DNA of 64,000 bases from Bacillaceae bacterium (GTDB taxonomy: Bacteria > Bacillota > Bacilli > Bacillales > Alkalibacillaceae). Below are positions 17,885 through 28,931 of this stretch, piece by piece. The stretch is from the NCBI GenBank assembly GCA_017656265.1, contig JACDOD010000003.1, forward strand, positions 62,001 through 126,000. The letters run 5' to 3'. The first letter of the stretch is position 1; the number at the start of each line of letters is the position of its first letter. The position numbers and the translations under genes were made by a program. The notes under the pieces are model-generated. The model made no database searches. It saw nothing but the letters and a program-made list of their open reading frames with translations, and was not told where the DNA came from.

Positions 17885-18649
17885 TTGAAAAACAGGGATA
17901 TACATAGGATCAGGAAGAACATTGCTCTTCGAAAAAAAGCTAAAAAAAGTAACAGAAACCAGAGAGTCCCTTCCTCAAGCTACAACTATTCTGTTAATGA
18001 AGAAGAAAAGCATGGTTTTTATCCGTTTGCAAGTGATCAATCATCAAGTACATCACAAAATGTCTGGCTCATGTCCATCTTATTAAAAACATTGCTGGCA
18101 GGTATATTGTTTTTTTCCATTGCAATCATTTTCCAGATTAATCATGATCGTCTTGAACGACCAAAGGAATATTTAAGAGCGGCCCTGACTAGAGAGTTTC
18201 CCTTTGCCACTGTTCAAACCTGGTATCGTGATCATTTTGGAGCACCGTTTTCATTGGTGAGTGAACCGACTCCTGCTTCAGAAACGACAGAGGTGGAGCG
18301 GGTATTGCCTGTGAATGGGATGATAGCAGAAAACGGAAATGAAGGAGTAAAAATTATTTCCGATGAACAGTCCAAAGTGTTTGCAATGGACGAAGGTACG
18401 GTGATTTTTGCCGGGAAAAAGAAATCATTGGGAAACACGGTAATTATCCAGCATACGGATGGCACGAATTCCATTTATGGGAACTTAGATGAAATCCATG
18501 TTTATTTATATGAATTTATCAGCAGAACGGAATCCATTGGAACCATCTCCCCAGATCAGGGAGAGGAAGCCTCATTAATTTTTGCTGTCAAAAAAGGGGA
18601 CAAGTATGTAAATCCGATAAAGGTGATGAAAGTTGATGAAGGTTCGTAA
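17885..18649 (+). CDS. spoIVFA: SpoIVFA, regulator of pro-sigma-K processing (degenerate M23/LytM domain)
   Basis: SpoIVFA anchors and inhibits the SpoIVFB protease in the outer forespore membrane until the forespore signal (SpoIVB) arrives. The 254-aa product has a basic N-terminus, one transmembrane helix (about residues 67-87, SILLKTLLAGILFFSIAII), and a C-terminal LytM-like domain (about 150-245: EGTVIFAGKKKSLGNTVIIQ, IYGNLDEI). It lacks the HxH and HxxxD zinc ligands of active M23 peptidases, consistent with a non-catalytic role. TTG 17885 follows AGGGGGAGAG directly; GTG 17867 lies before that site. It overlaps spoIVFB by 14 bp. Confidence 0.9.
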   Translation: MKNRDIHRIRKNIALRKKAKKSNRNQRVPSSSYNYSVNEEEKHGFYPFASDQSSSTSQNVWLMSILLKTLLAGILFFSIAIIFQINHDRLERPKEYLRAALTREFPFATVQTWYRDHFGAPFSLVSEPTPASETTEVERVLPVNGMIAENGNEGVKIISDEQSKVFAMDEGTVIFAGKKKSLGNTVIIQHTDGTNSIYGNLDEIHVYLYEFISRTESIGTISPDQGEEASLIFAVKKGDKYVNPIKVMKVDEGS

Positions 18650-19496
18650 AATGCCGGGTTTCATTCATATTCATCCTTTATTATGGCTGATGTTATTCAT
18701 TGGTTATGTAACTGGTTCGTTTGCTGAATTGCTCATTATTTTAACTATTGTTTCTATTCATGAGTTAGGCCATTTAGCAATGGCCTTTTTTTTTCGCTGG
18801 CGCATAAACAAGGTGATGCTTTGGCCGTTTGGCGGTGTAATGGAAACGGATGAGTATTACAGCAGACCGAATCATGAAGAATTTTTTGTCATTCTATTTG
18901 GTCCCCTTCAGCATCTATGGATTTACGCTGCTGTTTACCTGATGAAAATTTGGGGTGTCCTCCCGCCGCAAATTTTGGATTATGCACTGCTTTACAATAC
19001 TTATTTACTGATGTTCAACCTCCTGCCCGTCTGGCCGCTTGATGGGGGTAAATTATTATTTCTTTTTCTTTCAAAATACCGGCCCTTTAAAAAAGCGTAT
19101 CAGGCTGTGATGATCTTTTCCGCATATTTGATTGTCTTGCTCCTGTTCCTGGCTGTGTTGTACAATTGGTCTACCTTACATACGATTATGCTCGCATGTT
19201 TTCTTCTTTATGAAATTCGGCTAGAATGGAAAAGAAAGCAATTTGTTTTTCTAAGGCATTTAATGGCCAGAAAGATAAATAGACGATTGTTTAAGAACAG
19301 CAAAACGATAATCGTTCCACCATACATAACCGTTTCTGAAGCGGCCGATCAATTTTATAAAGGATATTACCACATCCTTACGATTGTGGCTGACCATCAT
19401 CAAAAAAAACCAATTGGCTCCGTGGAGGAAAACGAATGTTTACACACCATGTTTAATCATAAAAAGCCATTTTTGCAGCTGAAGCAGCTGATCTAA
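18636..19496 (+). CDS. spoIVFB: Stage IV sporulation protein FB, intramembrane metalloprotease
   Basis: Site-2-type protease that cleaves pro-sigma-K in the mother cell. Key residues are all present: the zinc motif HELGH at residues 42-46 (IVSIHELGHLAMAF) and the third ligand aspartate D136 in PVWPLDGGK. These positions agree with the numbering I recall for the B. subtilis enzyme. The 286-aa chain has about six hydrophobic segments and a C-terminal CBS-like tail (YITVSEAADQFYKGYYHILTI). ATG 18636 is taken as start, preceded by AAAGGTGATG; it lies inside the end of spoIVFA, so the two are coupled. Confidence 0.95.
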   Translation: MKVRKMPGFIHIHPLLWLMLFIGYVTGSFAELLIILTIVSIHELGHLAMAFFFRWRINKVMLWPFGGVMETDEYYSRPNHEEFFVILFGPLQHLWIYAAVYLMKIWGVLPPQILDYALLYNTYLLMFNLLPVWPLDGGKLLFLFLSKYRPFKKAYQAVMIFSAYLIVLLLFLAVLYNWSTLHTIMLACFLLYEIRLEWKRKQFVFLRHLMARKINRRLFKNSKTIIVPPYITVSEAADQFYKGYYHILTIVADHHQKKPIGSVEENECLHTMFNHKKPFLQLKQLI

Positions 19497-19529
19497 ACAT
19501 ATTTAGATATGGATATGGAGAGATATTTG

Positions 19530-20960
19530 ATGAAAACGATCTATCTGCAAACCCTGACCTCAGAGAAAATAGCTTTATTTTTAGAAAACCAAACTCTTCA
19601 AACTGTATCCGTTGAACGCCCCGGGCAAAATCATCTTGTAGGCAATATTTATCTGGCCCGCATCCGAAATGTTGATAAGCGCATGCAGGCAGCTTTTGTG
19701 GACTTTGGAGAGAAAAAAAACGGCTTTCTGCCTGCAAAGCAAGTGCCAGGAAATGGAGGCAAAATTGAGGAGCTTCTCCATGAAGGGCAGACTCTATGGG
19801 TGCAGGTAATTAAAGAACCTTATGAAAACAAAGGGGCGCGATTAACGGCAAACATCACCCTTCCTGGAAAATATTTTGTATACATGCCATTTGGTGGTTA
19901 TATTGCGGTTTCGAAAAAATTGTCCCCCAATGACAGAATTCAATTTCGTCAACAAATTGCTTCCTGGTGCATGGATGAGGAAGGTGCTATTGTGCGGACC
20001 TCTGCACTTTCAGCCTCTGATGCTGAGCTGAAGAAGGAATGGGAACGTTTGAAACTGGTCTGGAACGGAATTAAAGAGAAGAAATCCTCTGTAAAAGTTC
20101 CTGCCTGTGTTTTTGAGGATCGGGAAATCCCAGACCGCTTTCTTCAAAAAATGGGAGAAGAAGCGGATGAGATCATAGTAGACGATGTGGAGGTAGCGCA
20201 GTCCATAAAAGAAAAATATCCAGAATGGTCTGAACGGATCAGGTGGGGCGGCCGAAATGAAAAAAAGACATGGGTTGATGTCAGCCAGCTGTTTCAGCAA
20301 CTGACAAGTCGGGAACTTAAGCTTTCATCCGGTGCAGAAATAATTATAGAAAACACCCGTGCTTTTACGGTCATTGATGTGAATTCAGCCTCATACCGGG
20401 GCGGGGGCGGAAGAGATCAAACTATTTTGTCCGTTAATATGGAAGCGGCAGAACGAATCATGAAAGAGATCAGGCTTCGCAACATTTCAGGGATGATTTT
20501 AATTGACTTTATTGATATGAAAAGCAGAGAAGCAAGAGATAAACTTTTGCATTATATGGAGGAGTTATGCAAAAAGGATTCTGTTTATGCAGACGTGCAC
20601 GGATTCACGAAACTGGGGATTCTTGAAATGACCCGAAAGAGGGAGGGGCTGGATATCTATAGCCTCCTGTGCCAGTCAGAAGCAGAACCGGAATGGTCAC
20701 TTGAAACCCATGCTTACCAGCTGGAAAGAGAATTATTACAGTACAGAAGGGGAGAGCAGGAAGTAATTCTGGTTGAAATCCAGCCCGACATGTACCAGAA
20801 ATTTATTCATACAATTGACGTAAACCGCTTAAAAAACCTTTTAAATTATCATGTATATATCCGGACAACCCCTTCGATTGATCGGCCTTATGTGCTAAAA
20901 TATGTAGGGGAAGAATCCTGGCTTAAAAGGGAATATTCAAGTATTGACAAACTTTTATAG
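19530..20960 (+). CDS. rng: RNase E/G family ribonuclease
   Basis: Endoribonuclease homologue of RNase G, for RNA processing and decay. The 476-aa protein has the S1-like RNA-binding start (VGNIYLARIRNVDKRMQAAFVDFGEKKNGFLP), the 5' sensor region and the DNase I-like catalytic part. The catalytic aspartates appear as D283 in FTVIDVNSASYRGGGG and D326/D329 in LIDFIDMKSR. After the TRKRE motif, the expected CPxC zinc-link is absent: only C381 (SLLCQSEAE) is seen. ATG 19530 follows GGAGAG. B. subtilis lacks this enzyme, but many other Bacillaceae have it between spoIVFB and rplU. Confidence 0.92.
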   Translation: MKTIYLQTLTSEKIALFLENQTLQTVSVERPGQNHLVGNIYLARIRNVDKRMQAAFVDFGEKKNGFLPAKQVPGNGGKIEELLHEGQTLWVQVIKEPYENKGARLTANITLPGKYFVYMPFGGYIAVSKKLSPNDRIQFRQQIASWCMDEEGAIVRTSALSASDAELKKEWERLKLVWNGIKEKKSSVKVPACVFEDREIPDRFLQKMGEEADEIIVDDVEVAQSIKEKYPEWSERIRWGGRNEKKTWVDVSQLFQQLTSRELKLSSGAEIIIENTRAFTVIDVNSASYRGGGGRDQTILSVNMEAAERIMKEIRLRNISGMILIDFIDMKSREARDKLLHYMEELCKKDSVYADVHGFTKLGILEMTRKREGLDIYSLLCQSEAEPEWSLETHAYQLERELLQYRRGEQEVILVEIQPDMYQKFIHTIDVNRLKNLLNYHVYIRTTPSIDRPYVLKYVGEESWLKREYSSIDKLL

Positions 20961-20971
20961 CCTGTGATACC
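20944..20971 (+). promoter_or_regulatory. Possible promoter of the rplU operon
   Basis: A perfect TTGACA (20944-20949) lies inside the end of the upstream RNase gene. Sixteen bp later GATACC is only a weak -10, so transcription from here is uncertain. Confidence 0.35.
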
Positions 20972-20974
20972 ATT

Positions 20975-21080
20975 TGAATGTTATGTCGTAGCACCGAGTG
21001 CTACAACCGCACAGAACAGGTTGGTCAAACTCGTAAAGAGTACCTGTATGGCGAGTCTGAGTACAAAGAGGAGGTGCAAA
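20975..21080 (+). promoter_or_regulatory. Ribosomal protein L21 leader RNA
   Basis: The sequence just before rplU folds into hairpins. GTAGCAC (20987-20993) pairs with GTGCTAC (20997-21003), and ACAGG...CCTGT (about 21012-21046) forms a second stem enclosing CTCG/GAGT pairings. The site, spacing and paired elements match the L21 leader class of Firmicutes, in which excess L21 is thought to repress its own operon. Exact boundaries are approximate. Confidence 0.75.
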
Positions 21081-21082
21081 TT

Positions 21083-21391
21083 ATGTACGCAATTATTGAA
21101 ACAGGCGGAAAGCAAGTAAAAGTAGAAGAAGGTCAGGCAGTCTACATTGAAAAGCTGGACGCTGAGGCTGGTGAAACGGTTACCTTTGATAAGGTATTGG
21201 CAGTAGGCGGCGACCAATTTAAAGTTGGTTCTCCTTATGTTGAAGGTGCGACTGTTTCTGGAAAAGTTGAGAAACAGGGCCGTCAGAAGAAAATCACAGT
21301 TTTCAAATACAAGCCAAAGAAAAACTACAAACGTAAGCAGGGTCACCGTCAGCCTTACACAAAAGTAGTCATTGAGAAAATTAATGCATAA
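21083..21391 (+). CDS. rplU: 50S ribosomal protein L21
   Basis: Large-subunit protein of 102 aa, full length. It starts [18 protein letters not shown] and carries the family motifs [22 protein letters not shown] and [23 protein letters not shown] chose the ATG at 21083, directly behind AAAGAGGAGGTG; a long in-frame extension upstream runs through the leader RNA and is not coding. It is the first gene of rplU-prp-rpmA and is preceded by its autoregulatory leader. Confidence 0.98.
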   Translation: MYAIIETGGKQVKVEEGQAVYIEKLDAEAGETVTFDKVLAVGGDQFKVGSPYVEGATVSGKVEKQGRQKKITVFKYKPKKNYKRKQGHRQPYTKVVIEKINA

Positions 21392-21399
21392 GGATTTTT

Positions 21400-22043
<644 letters not shown>

Positions 22044-22062
22044 ATGGCAATATAAACCAATC

Positions 22063-22097
22063 GAGAACTCTGATCCTTTAGGGTCAGGGTTCTTTTT
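22063..22097 (+). terminator. Terminator of the rplU-prp-rpmA operon
   Basis: GAACTCTGATCC pairs with GGGTCAGGGTTC, including G-T pairs, around a TTTA loop. Six Ts follow. Confidence 0.85.
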
Positions 22098-22468
22098 TAC
22101 CATAACAAAACGTCATGCCAGGCGAGGAACATGATCCGGCGAAGTGAGCATGATTAAGAAGCCAGACATGTGCAACTGGCATCTGCGCTTGTAGAAAAAA
22201 TACATAGGTCTGCTATATTTGTCCTTCATGAACCTCTTGAAGGACAAAAGCTTATATAGGATTACGATCATGGTCCTTCATCTGCTTCATGAAAAATAAA
22301 ACTGCATCAAGATTTATAATAAATGGCCGTACAGAGTGGCCCAGCATTTTTTTAAAAGCGAACATTGTGAAACATTTTACAGAGGACTGGTGCCTGGAGC
22401 ACAGTTTCCAGCCCTCAGTCTTCTGTAAAAGGACAAGTACGTAAAAAAATAACCTTTTAAATTAGATT
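22098..22468. other. Unexplained structured intergenic region between rpmA and spo0B
   Basis: No convincing gene is present in about 370 bp. I see three inverted repeats. GCCAG...CTGGC lies near 22160-22180. TTGTCCTTCA (22219-22228) pairs perfectly with TGAAGGACAA (22238-22247). A long three-tier stem spans 22375-22430, with TTTTACAGA pairing TCTGTAAAA, then GACTG/CAGTC, then CTGGA/TCCAG. None has an immediate T run, so these are not ordinary terminators. A non-coding RNA or a decayed element are both possible. Confidence 0.5.
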
Positions 22469-22496
22469 TTAGAATTTTTTCGATCTTTGCTATAAT
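22469..22496 (+). promoter_or_regulatory. Probable promoter of spo0B-obg
   Basis: TTAGAA (22469-22474), a 16-bp spacer, and a perfect TATAAT (22491-22496), 35 bp before the spo0B start. Confidence 0.55.
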
Positions 22497-22530
22497 TTTC
22501 TTACTATGTTCTAAAAAGGAGCGTTTGTGG

Positions 22531-24335
<1,805 letters not shown>

Positions 24336-24359
24336 TACGAGGAAGGGAATGGGGATTCG

Positions 24360-24809
24360 ATGGTACATGAAGAAGAAAAGTTTTATCTGGTGCGAAGTGA
24401 TGTGTTGCCTGAATCAATGAAAAAGACACTGGAGGCCAAGGAACTTCTGGAAAGGGGAAAGGTGTCAACCGTTTTTGAAGCTGTCCAGAAAGTCGATCTG
24501 AGCCGAAGTGCTTTTTATAAATATAAGGATACGGTTTTTCCTTTTCAGGCAATGGTTAAAGAGCGGATTATCACGTTATTTTTCCATCTGGAAGACCGCA
24601 CAGGGACTTTATCAAATTTGTTATCAACCGTAGCAAAGGCCGGCTGTAACGTCTTGACAATCCATCAAACCATTCCTCTTCATGGGAAGGCGAATGTCAC
24701 CTTATCTCTGAATACATCAAAAATAAATAAAAATATTGAAGAGTTAATACAAGAGCTTAGAAGATTAGACTTTGTCGACCATGTAGAGATTTTAAGTTCA
24801 GGAGCTTAA
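24360..24809 (+). CDS. pheB: ACT domain protein PheB
   Basis: A 149-aa protein of the UPF0735 family with a C-terminal ACT ligand-binding domain (about 72-145: [34 protein letters not shown]). The N-terminal helical part contains [33 protein letters not shown], again typical of the family. It precedes pheA, as in B. subtilis, suggesting a regulatory part in phenylalanine metabolism, although its biochemical role is not settled. The ATG follows GAGGAAGGGAATGGGG. Confidence 0.93.
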   Translation: MVHEEEKFYLVRSDVLPESMKKTLEAKELLERGKVSTVFEAVQKVDLSRSAFYKYKDTVFPFQAMVKERIITLFFHLEDRTGTLSNLLSTVAKAGCNVLTIHQTIPLHGKANVTLSLNTSKINKNIEELIQELRRLDFVDHVEILSSGA

Positions 24810-24830
24810 GTAACAGGGGGATTTTTTATC

Positions 24831-25721
24831 ATGTCATACAAAGTAGGATATCTGGGTCCAAAGGGAACGTTTACAAAAATGGCAGTGGACACGTTTTTTA
24901 GAAGTTGTGAAACAAAAAGCTACGAAACCATTCCAGAATCCATTGATGCGGTTGAGGCTGAAGAGGTGGATGCCGGTGTTGTGCCGCTGGAAAACGCGAT
25001 TGAGGGAACGGTTCACCTGACCATCGATTATTTGATCCATCAGGTTACCCTGCCGATTATAGCTGAAATTATCGTTCCCATTAAGCAGCATTTGCTCGTA
25101 CACCCTGAATTTAAAGGGAACTTTAAGGACATAGAAAAAGTTTATTCACATAGCCATGCCATTGCTCAGTGCCATCAGTTTATTCATCAACATATGCCGG
25201 GAGCACAAATTTCTTACACGTCGTCCACGGGTCAGGCAGCCCAGTTTGTGGGAGAACAGGGAGGAAACATTGCTGCAATCGGAAATGAACTGGCAGCTCA
25301 TGAATATGGACTGAGCATTTTTAAAGAAAATGTCCATGACTATTCCAATAACCACACTCGATTTGCGGTTATTCAAAAACAGAAAAAAGTCTTGCCCATA
25401 CAGGAAATTCAGCCCGAGAATTATAAAACTACGATTATGGTGACCCTTCCTAAAGATTACGCAGGAGCGCTTCATCAGGTGTTGTCGGCTTTTTCATGGA
25501 GAAAAATGAACCTTTCCAAAATCGAATCCAGGCCGATGAAAACGGGCCTTGGCAATTATTTTTTTATTATTGATGTGAATCAGGCCTATGATCATGTGTT
25601 ATTTCCAGGGGTTCAGGCTGAACTTGAGGCACTCGGATGCGGCATGAAAGTACTGGGAACGTATCCGTCTTATTTGTTAAATGATGAAATGATCCGTAAA
25701 GCATGCAGCAAAACATGCTAA
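24831..25721 (+). CDS. pheA: Prephenate dehydratase
   Basis: Converts prephenate to phenylpyruvate in phenylalanine synthesis. The 296-aa enzyme has the periplasmic-binding-protein-like catalytic domain: VGYLGPKGTFTKMAVDTF, the E/G-rich VVPLENAIEGTVHLT, and the catalytic TRFAVI motif in NNHTRFAVIQKQ. A C-terminal ACT domain carries the phenylalanine-binding GALHQVL and ESRP motifs (NLSKIESRPMKTGLGNYFF). No chorismate mutase domain is fused, as usual for Bacilli. It lies 21 bp downstream of pheB and is followed by a terminator. Confidence 0.97.
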   Translation: MSYKVGYLGPKGTFTKMAVDTFFRSCETKSYETIPESIDAVEAEEVDAGVVPLENAIEGTVHLTIDYLIHQVTLPIIAEIIVPIKQHLLVHPEFKGNFKDIEKVYSHSHAIAQCHQFIHQHMPGAQISYTSSTGQAAQFVGEQGGNIAAIGNELAAHEYGLSIFKENVHDYSNNHTRFAVIQKQKKVLPIQEIQPENYKTTIMVTLPKDYAGALHQVLSAFSWRKMNLSKIESRPMKTGLGNYFFIIDVNQAYDHVLFPGVQAELEALGCGMKVLGTYPSYLLNDEMIRKACSKTC

Positions 25722-25731
25722 TCACCCATTC

Positions 25732-25777
25732 AACCCCGGCTGTTTTTCTTAGACACAGCCGGGGCTTTAAAATTTTT
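25732..25777 (+). terminator. Terminator after pheA
   Basis: ACCCCGGCTGT pairs with ACAGCCGGGGCT around a roughly 14-nt loop, followed by TTTAAAATTTTTT. The remaining 220 bp before safA hold no other gene; the start region of safA transcription is AT-rich without a clear sigma-A site. Confidence 0.85.
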
Positions 25778-25997
25778 TAGACGGCTTTCTGCTGTAATGT
25801 TTTCTAATCCAAAACCCCCTGATCGTGTTCAGTCTGTAAAAAGATAAAACCATCCTTAAGTTTGTCCTTTCTATTCAACCCATACTTCCGAGAAAATATA
25901 AAAAAATATAGGCGAATGTCTCAACATTTTAAAATCTTTGCATATCTTGTTATTGATATGGATTCGTAATTTATTGAATAGAAAGGAGAATTTTGCG

Positions 25998-27125
25998 GTG
26001 AAAATTCATATTGTCCAAAAAGGCGATACTCTCCCGAAAATAGCGCAGAAATACAATGTGGACTATGATTCGCTGAGAAAAATAAATACACACCTTTCAG
26101 ATCCTGAAAAAATTGTCCAGGGGATGAAAATTAAGATTCCATCTGAATCCAAGCCTGTAAAACAAGGGAAACAAGAGGTGAGGAAAGAGAAAACGAAAGC
26201 AAAATATCCAGCCGAACATCCATATAAAGACGTGTCACCTAAACCGATTCCTGTCATTAAAGAAGATGATGGAGAGCCAAAAATGGCAGAAAAGCCAGAG
26301 GAAATGGAAAAACCGATGAAACCTTATGAGAAACCGCCGAAGATGCCTTCTTTTAAGGAAGAATTTCCGCAAATGCCGCCATTTCCAATGCCAGAAATGG
26401 AAGAATCAATGGAATCGTATGAAAGTGACTCTCAAGAAATACCGTTCATGGCTCCGCCTCACTATCAAGTCCCAATGCCAGATTATTCCTGTTATCAGCC
26501 CTATATGCCTCACCACACTATGCCACATGTTCACCATATGAAACCGATGCCGAAACCGGCTTATCAGCCATGGTGTCAACCTATGCATCCTCCTCATATG
26601 GGACCTTATCCTTACGGGGGGATGGAACACGGGATGTATGGAGGTGGATACTACCCATCTCAACCCCAAATGGAACCAGATTTTGATGAGTCGTCTGACT
26701 TTGATATGCCGGGACAATGGCAAGGAAATCAAAGCTGGTCACCTGCACCGAATACAGAGTTTCCGCCGCAGCAAATGGCAATGCCTGATTATGGAGCATT
26801 TGCGCAACAGGCACCTTATGGTTTTATGCCGTCAGGATATCAGCAGTCTGGCATACAAGGCTATCCAGGAGGTTATCCGGGTGGTTATTATGGAATGCCA
26901 GGACCAGCAGCTGGAGGATTCTCATATCAGACCCCCGGTTATGGACCAGGTGATGCTGGCTGGCAGGGCGGAGCACCGATGCCGGGAGCATTCGGTAACG
27001 TTGGAGGAAATATGCCAGGAATGTATGGAATGGGCTATCCACAGCAGATGGGTTCAGGCAATCAGCCGCCTTTCGGACAGTGGAGACCTTCCGATGATCA
27101 GAACCAGGATCGGGATGACGAGTGA
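25998..27125 (+). CDS. safA: SafA-like spore coat morphogenetic protein with LysM domain
   Basis: SafA directs inner coat assembly and binds the cortex and SpoVID. The 375-aa product has an N-terminal LysM domain (residues 1-47: IHIVQKGDTLPKIAQKYNVDYDSLRKIN) and a charged KP-rich linker (50-110). A long low-complexity region rich in Met, Pro, Tyr, Gln and Gly follows (QMPPFPMPEMEE, YPYGGMEHGMYGGGYYP, GGYPGGYYGMPGP). GTG 25998 is chosen because GAAAGGAGAA lies seven bases upstream; the in-frame ATG at 25938 has none. The long repetitive tail diverges from B. subtilis SafA, so identity rests on the LysM domain and the position upstream of nadE, yebC and bofC. Confidence 0.83.
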   Translation: MKIHIVQKGDTLPKIAQKYNVDYDSLRKINTHLSDPEKIVQGMKIKIPSESKPVKQGKQEVRKEKTKAKYPAEHPYKDVSPKPIPVIKEDDGEPKMAEKPEEMEKPMKPYEKPPKMPSFKEEFPQMPPFPMPEMEESMESYESDSQEIPFMAPPHYQVPMPDYSCYQPYMPHHTMPHVHHMKPMPKPAYQPWCQPMHPPHMGPYPYGGMEHGMYGGGYYPSQPQMEPDFDESSDFDMPGQWQGNQSWSPAPNTEFPPQQMAMPDYGAFAQQAPYGFMPSGYQQSGIQGYPGGYPGGYYGMPGPAAGGFSYQTPGYGPGDAGWQGGAPMPGAFGNVGGNMPGMYGMGYPQQMGSGNQPPFGQWRPSDDQNQDRDDE

Positions 27126-28087
27126 AAAAGAAACGAACCTTGGGGGACGATTCATCAATGGATCGTCTCTATTATTTTTTTTCAACAGCTGGCCAATTAC
27201 CCATTGAAAAGGTGGAGAAAATAAAGCCAAATGTTTTTGCTATCCGGTCGTCGAATAAGGCATGGATTATCAAATCTTATGGCAATAAGAGAAAAGTTCA
27301 GCTCCTCTGGAACGCAACGAGGAAATTGAAAGGAAATGAAAATCGTGTTGTAGGTCTAATGTCTTTTCCGAATGGAAAAAAGTGGATTGAAAATCAGGAC
27401 CAGTACTGGTGTTTAATGCCTTATATCAAAGGCAGAACCCTATCTTTTTCGTCACATGAAGACCGACTGGCGGCAATTCAGACCCTTCACCAATTTCATG
27501 AAAATACAGAAGGTCTTGATCTTTCTCCTGCACCAAAAAAACGTTCTTATGTAAAACGGATGGAATCGAGGCTATTAAGATTTAATAAGACAGGCGGTAT
27601 CTTTTTTAATTACAATTATTATTCATTGTTTAAACGAATTAAAAAACATAGTGTGAAAACGTATGAAGCGATGGAACAATTAAACTGGAGAAAGCATGAA
27701 GAATGGGGAAGGGAAAACAAAAAATGGATTCATGGCGACAGTGCTTCACATAACTTTATACGTAAGGGGGACAGCGTGTTTTTAATTGATCTGGATCTCA
27801 TGCATAAAGCCCCCTATGATGTGGAATGGCTGCAGCTTGCACAGCGTTTTTTATACGCCTGTCAGTGGGATTTCGAATGTTTAAATCAATATTTCACCTT
27901 GCGTGAAGCCTTGAAATCTCCATACTTTCTGCAAGGGATTCTTTTTCCGGGCGACCTTCTGCGTGAATGGCTGTTTTTTTTAGCCGGAAAACCTGACAGA
28001 AGGCATTTAATCAGCTTTTTAACGCGTATGGAAGAGGGATGGAGAAAACGTGAAAGATTTGTGAGGGAATTGGGGACTGTGATATGA
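27122..28087 (+). CDS. CotS/YutH-family kinase-fold protein, likely spore coat associated
   Basis: A 321-aa protein of the aminoglycoside phosphotransferase/CotS superfamily. Unlike YsxE in this window, its catalytic loop is intact: HGDSASHN (residues 204-211, with D206 and N211), followed by the metal-binding LIDLDL (D223, D225). The substrate is unknown. GTG 27122 overlaps the safA stop (GTGA), implying coupling with a coat gene. ATG 27158, after GGGGGA, is a possible later start. I infer a coat-related role from the overlap with safA and the family, not from direct evidence. Confidence 0.75.
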   Translation: MKKKRTLGDDSSMDRLYYFFSTAGQLPIEKVEKIKPNVFAIRSSNKAWIIKSYGNKRKVQLLWNATRKLKGNENRVVGLMSFPNGKKWIENQDQYWCLMPYIKGRTLSFSSHEDRLAAIQTLHQFHENTEGLDLSPAPKKRSYVKRMESRLLRFNKTGGIFFNYNYYSLFKRIKKHSVKTYEAMEQLNWRKHEEWGRENKKWIHGDSASHNFIRKGDSVFLIDLDLMHKAPYDVEWLQLAQRFLYACQWDFECLNQYFTLREALKSPYFLQGILFPGDLLREWLFFLAGKPDRRHLISFLTRMEEGWRKRERFVRELGTVI

Positions 28088-28120
28088 TAAGGTATCATAA
28101 ATAAAAAGGGGAAAGCTGTT

Positions 28121-28870
28121 ATGAAAGAACATGCAGAAAAGCTGACGAAATGGCTGAGACAGCAAGTAGAAAAAACAGGAGTAAAAGGACTTGTAGTTGG
28201 AATCAGTGGGGGAATTGACTCAGCAGTAGTGGCTCATCTGATCAAGCGAGCCATGCCAGAGCATTCATTAGGTGTGATTATGCCATGCAAAAGCAACCCT
28301 CTTGATGAGGAACATGCGCGGCTGGTTATAGAAAGCTCCGGAATAGACAGTGTAAAAATCGACCTGACTGAAACGCATGACGTGTTATTTGGGGCTATTA
28401 AACAAAAACTGAAGGCAATTGGTCAATGGAATGAGGAACAGGAACAGCTTGGAGATGCGAATTTACGTGCACGACTGAGAATGAGTACCCTTTATACCAT
28501 CGCCACCAACTATCAGTATTTAGTGGTAGGTACTGATAATGCCGCTGAATGGCATACCGGCTATTTTACTAAATATGGGGACGGCGGTGTTGATTTAGTG
28601 CCCCTTGTTCACTATACAAAGGGAGAAGTCCGCATGCTGGCGAAAGAGCTGGGAGTTCCGGATGCCATCATCGACAAAGCGCCGAGTGCAGGATTATGGG
28701 AAGGTCAGACAGATGAAAATGAAATGGGAACAACCTACGATATGATTGATCGGTTTTTGCGCGGGGAACCGGTTCCTGAAAAAGATAAACAGATTATTGA
28801 GCAAATGCATAAAAGAACGGAACACAAACGGCAGCTAGCTGTTGCTCCTCCTGATTTTCATCAACTATAA
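28121..28870 (+). CDS. nadE: NH3-dependent NAD(+) synthetase
   Basis: Final step of NAD synthesis: amidation of nicotinate adenine dinucleotide with ammonia and ATP. The 249-aa protein has the PP-loop VGISGGIDSAVVAHLIK, NLRARLRMSTLYTIAT, VGTDNAAEWHTGYFTKYGDG and the C-terminal PSAGLWEGQTDENEMG motif. It lacks a glutaminase domain, so it uses free ammonia. It is shorter than the roughly 270-aa B. subtilis enzyme. AAAAGGGGAAAGC precedes the ATG. The gene sits between coat-related genes but is itself metabolic. Confidence 0.96.
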   Translation: MKEHAEKLTKWLRQQVEKTGVKGLVVGISGGIDSAVVAHLIKRAMPEHSLGVIMPCKSNPLDEEHARLVIESSGIDSVKIDLTETHDVLFGAIKQKLKAIGQWNEEQEQLGDANLRARLRMSTLYTIATNYQYLVVGTDNAAEWHTGYFTKYGDGGVDLVPLVHYTKGEVRMLAKELGVPDAIIDKAPSAGLWEGQTDENEMGTTYDMIDRFLRGEPVPEKDKQIIEQMHKRTEHKRQLAVAPPDFHQL

Positions 28871-28881
28871 AAAATGGAATG

Positions 28882-28931
28882 AAATACACCTTCTTTTTTC
28901 AAACTAATCATAAAAGGAGGTGTATTTTTTT
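28882..28931 (+). terminator. Hairpin after nadE that contains the next gene's ribosome binding site
   Basis: AAATACACCTTCTTTT (28882-28897) pairs with AAAAGGAGGTGTATTT (28912-28927) with a single mismatch, and T residues follow. It is a good terminator for nadE, but the 3' arm carries the AGGAGGTG used by the lipoprotein gene starting at TTG 28930. Confidence 0.75.

Noticed and set aside
26326-27207. Long alternative frames within safA, including a 189-codon forward frame.
   Set aside because: They are shadows caused by the repetitive, low-complexity codons of safA; the LysM-bearing frame is clearly the coding one.
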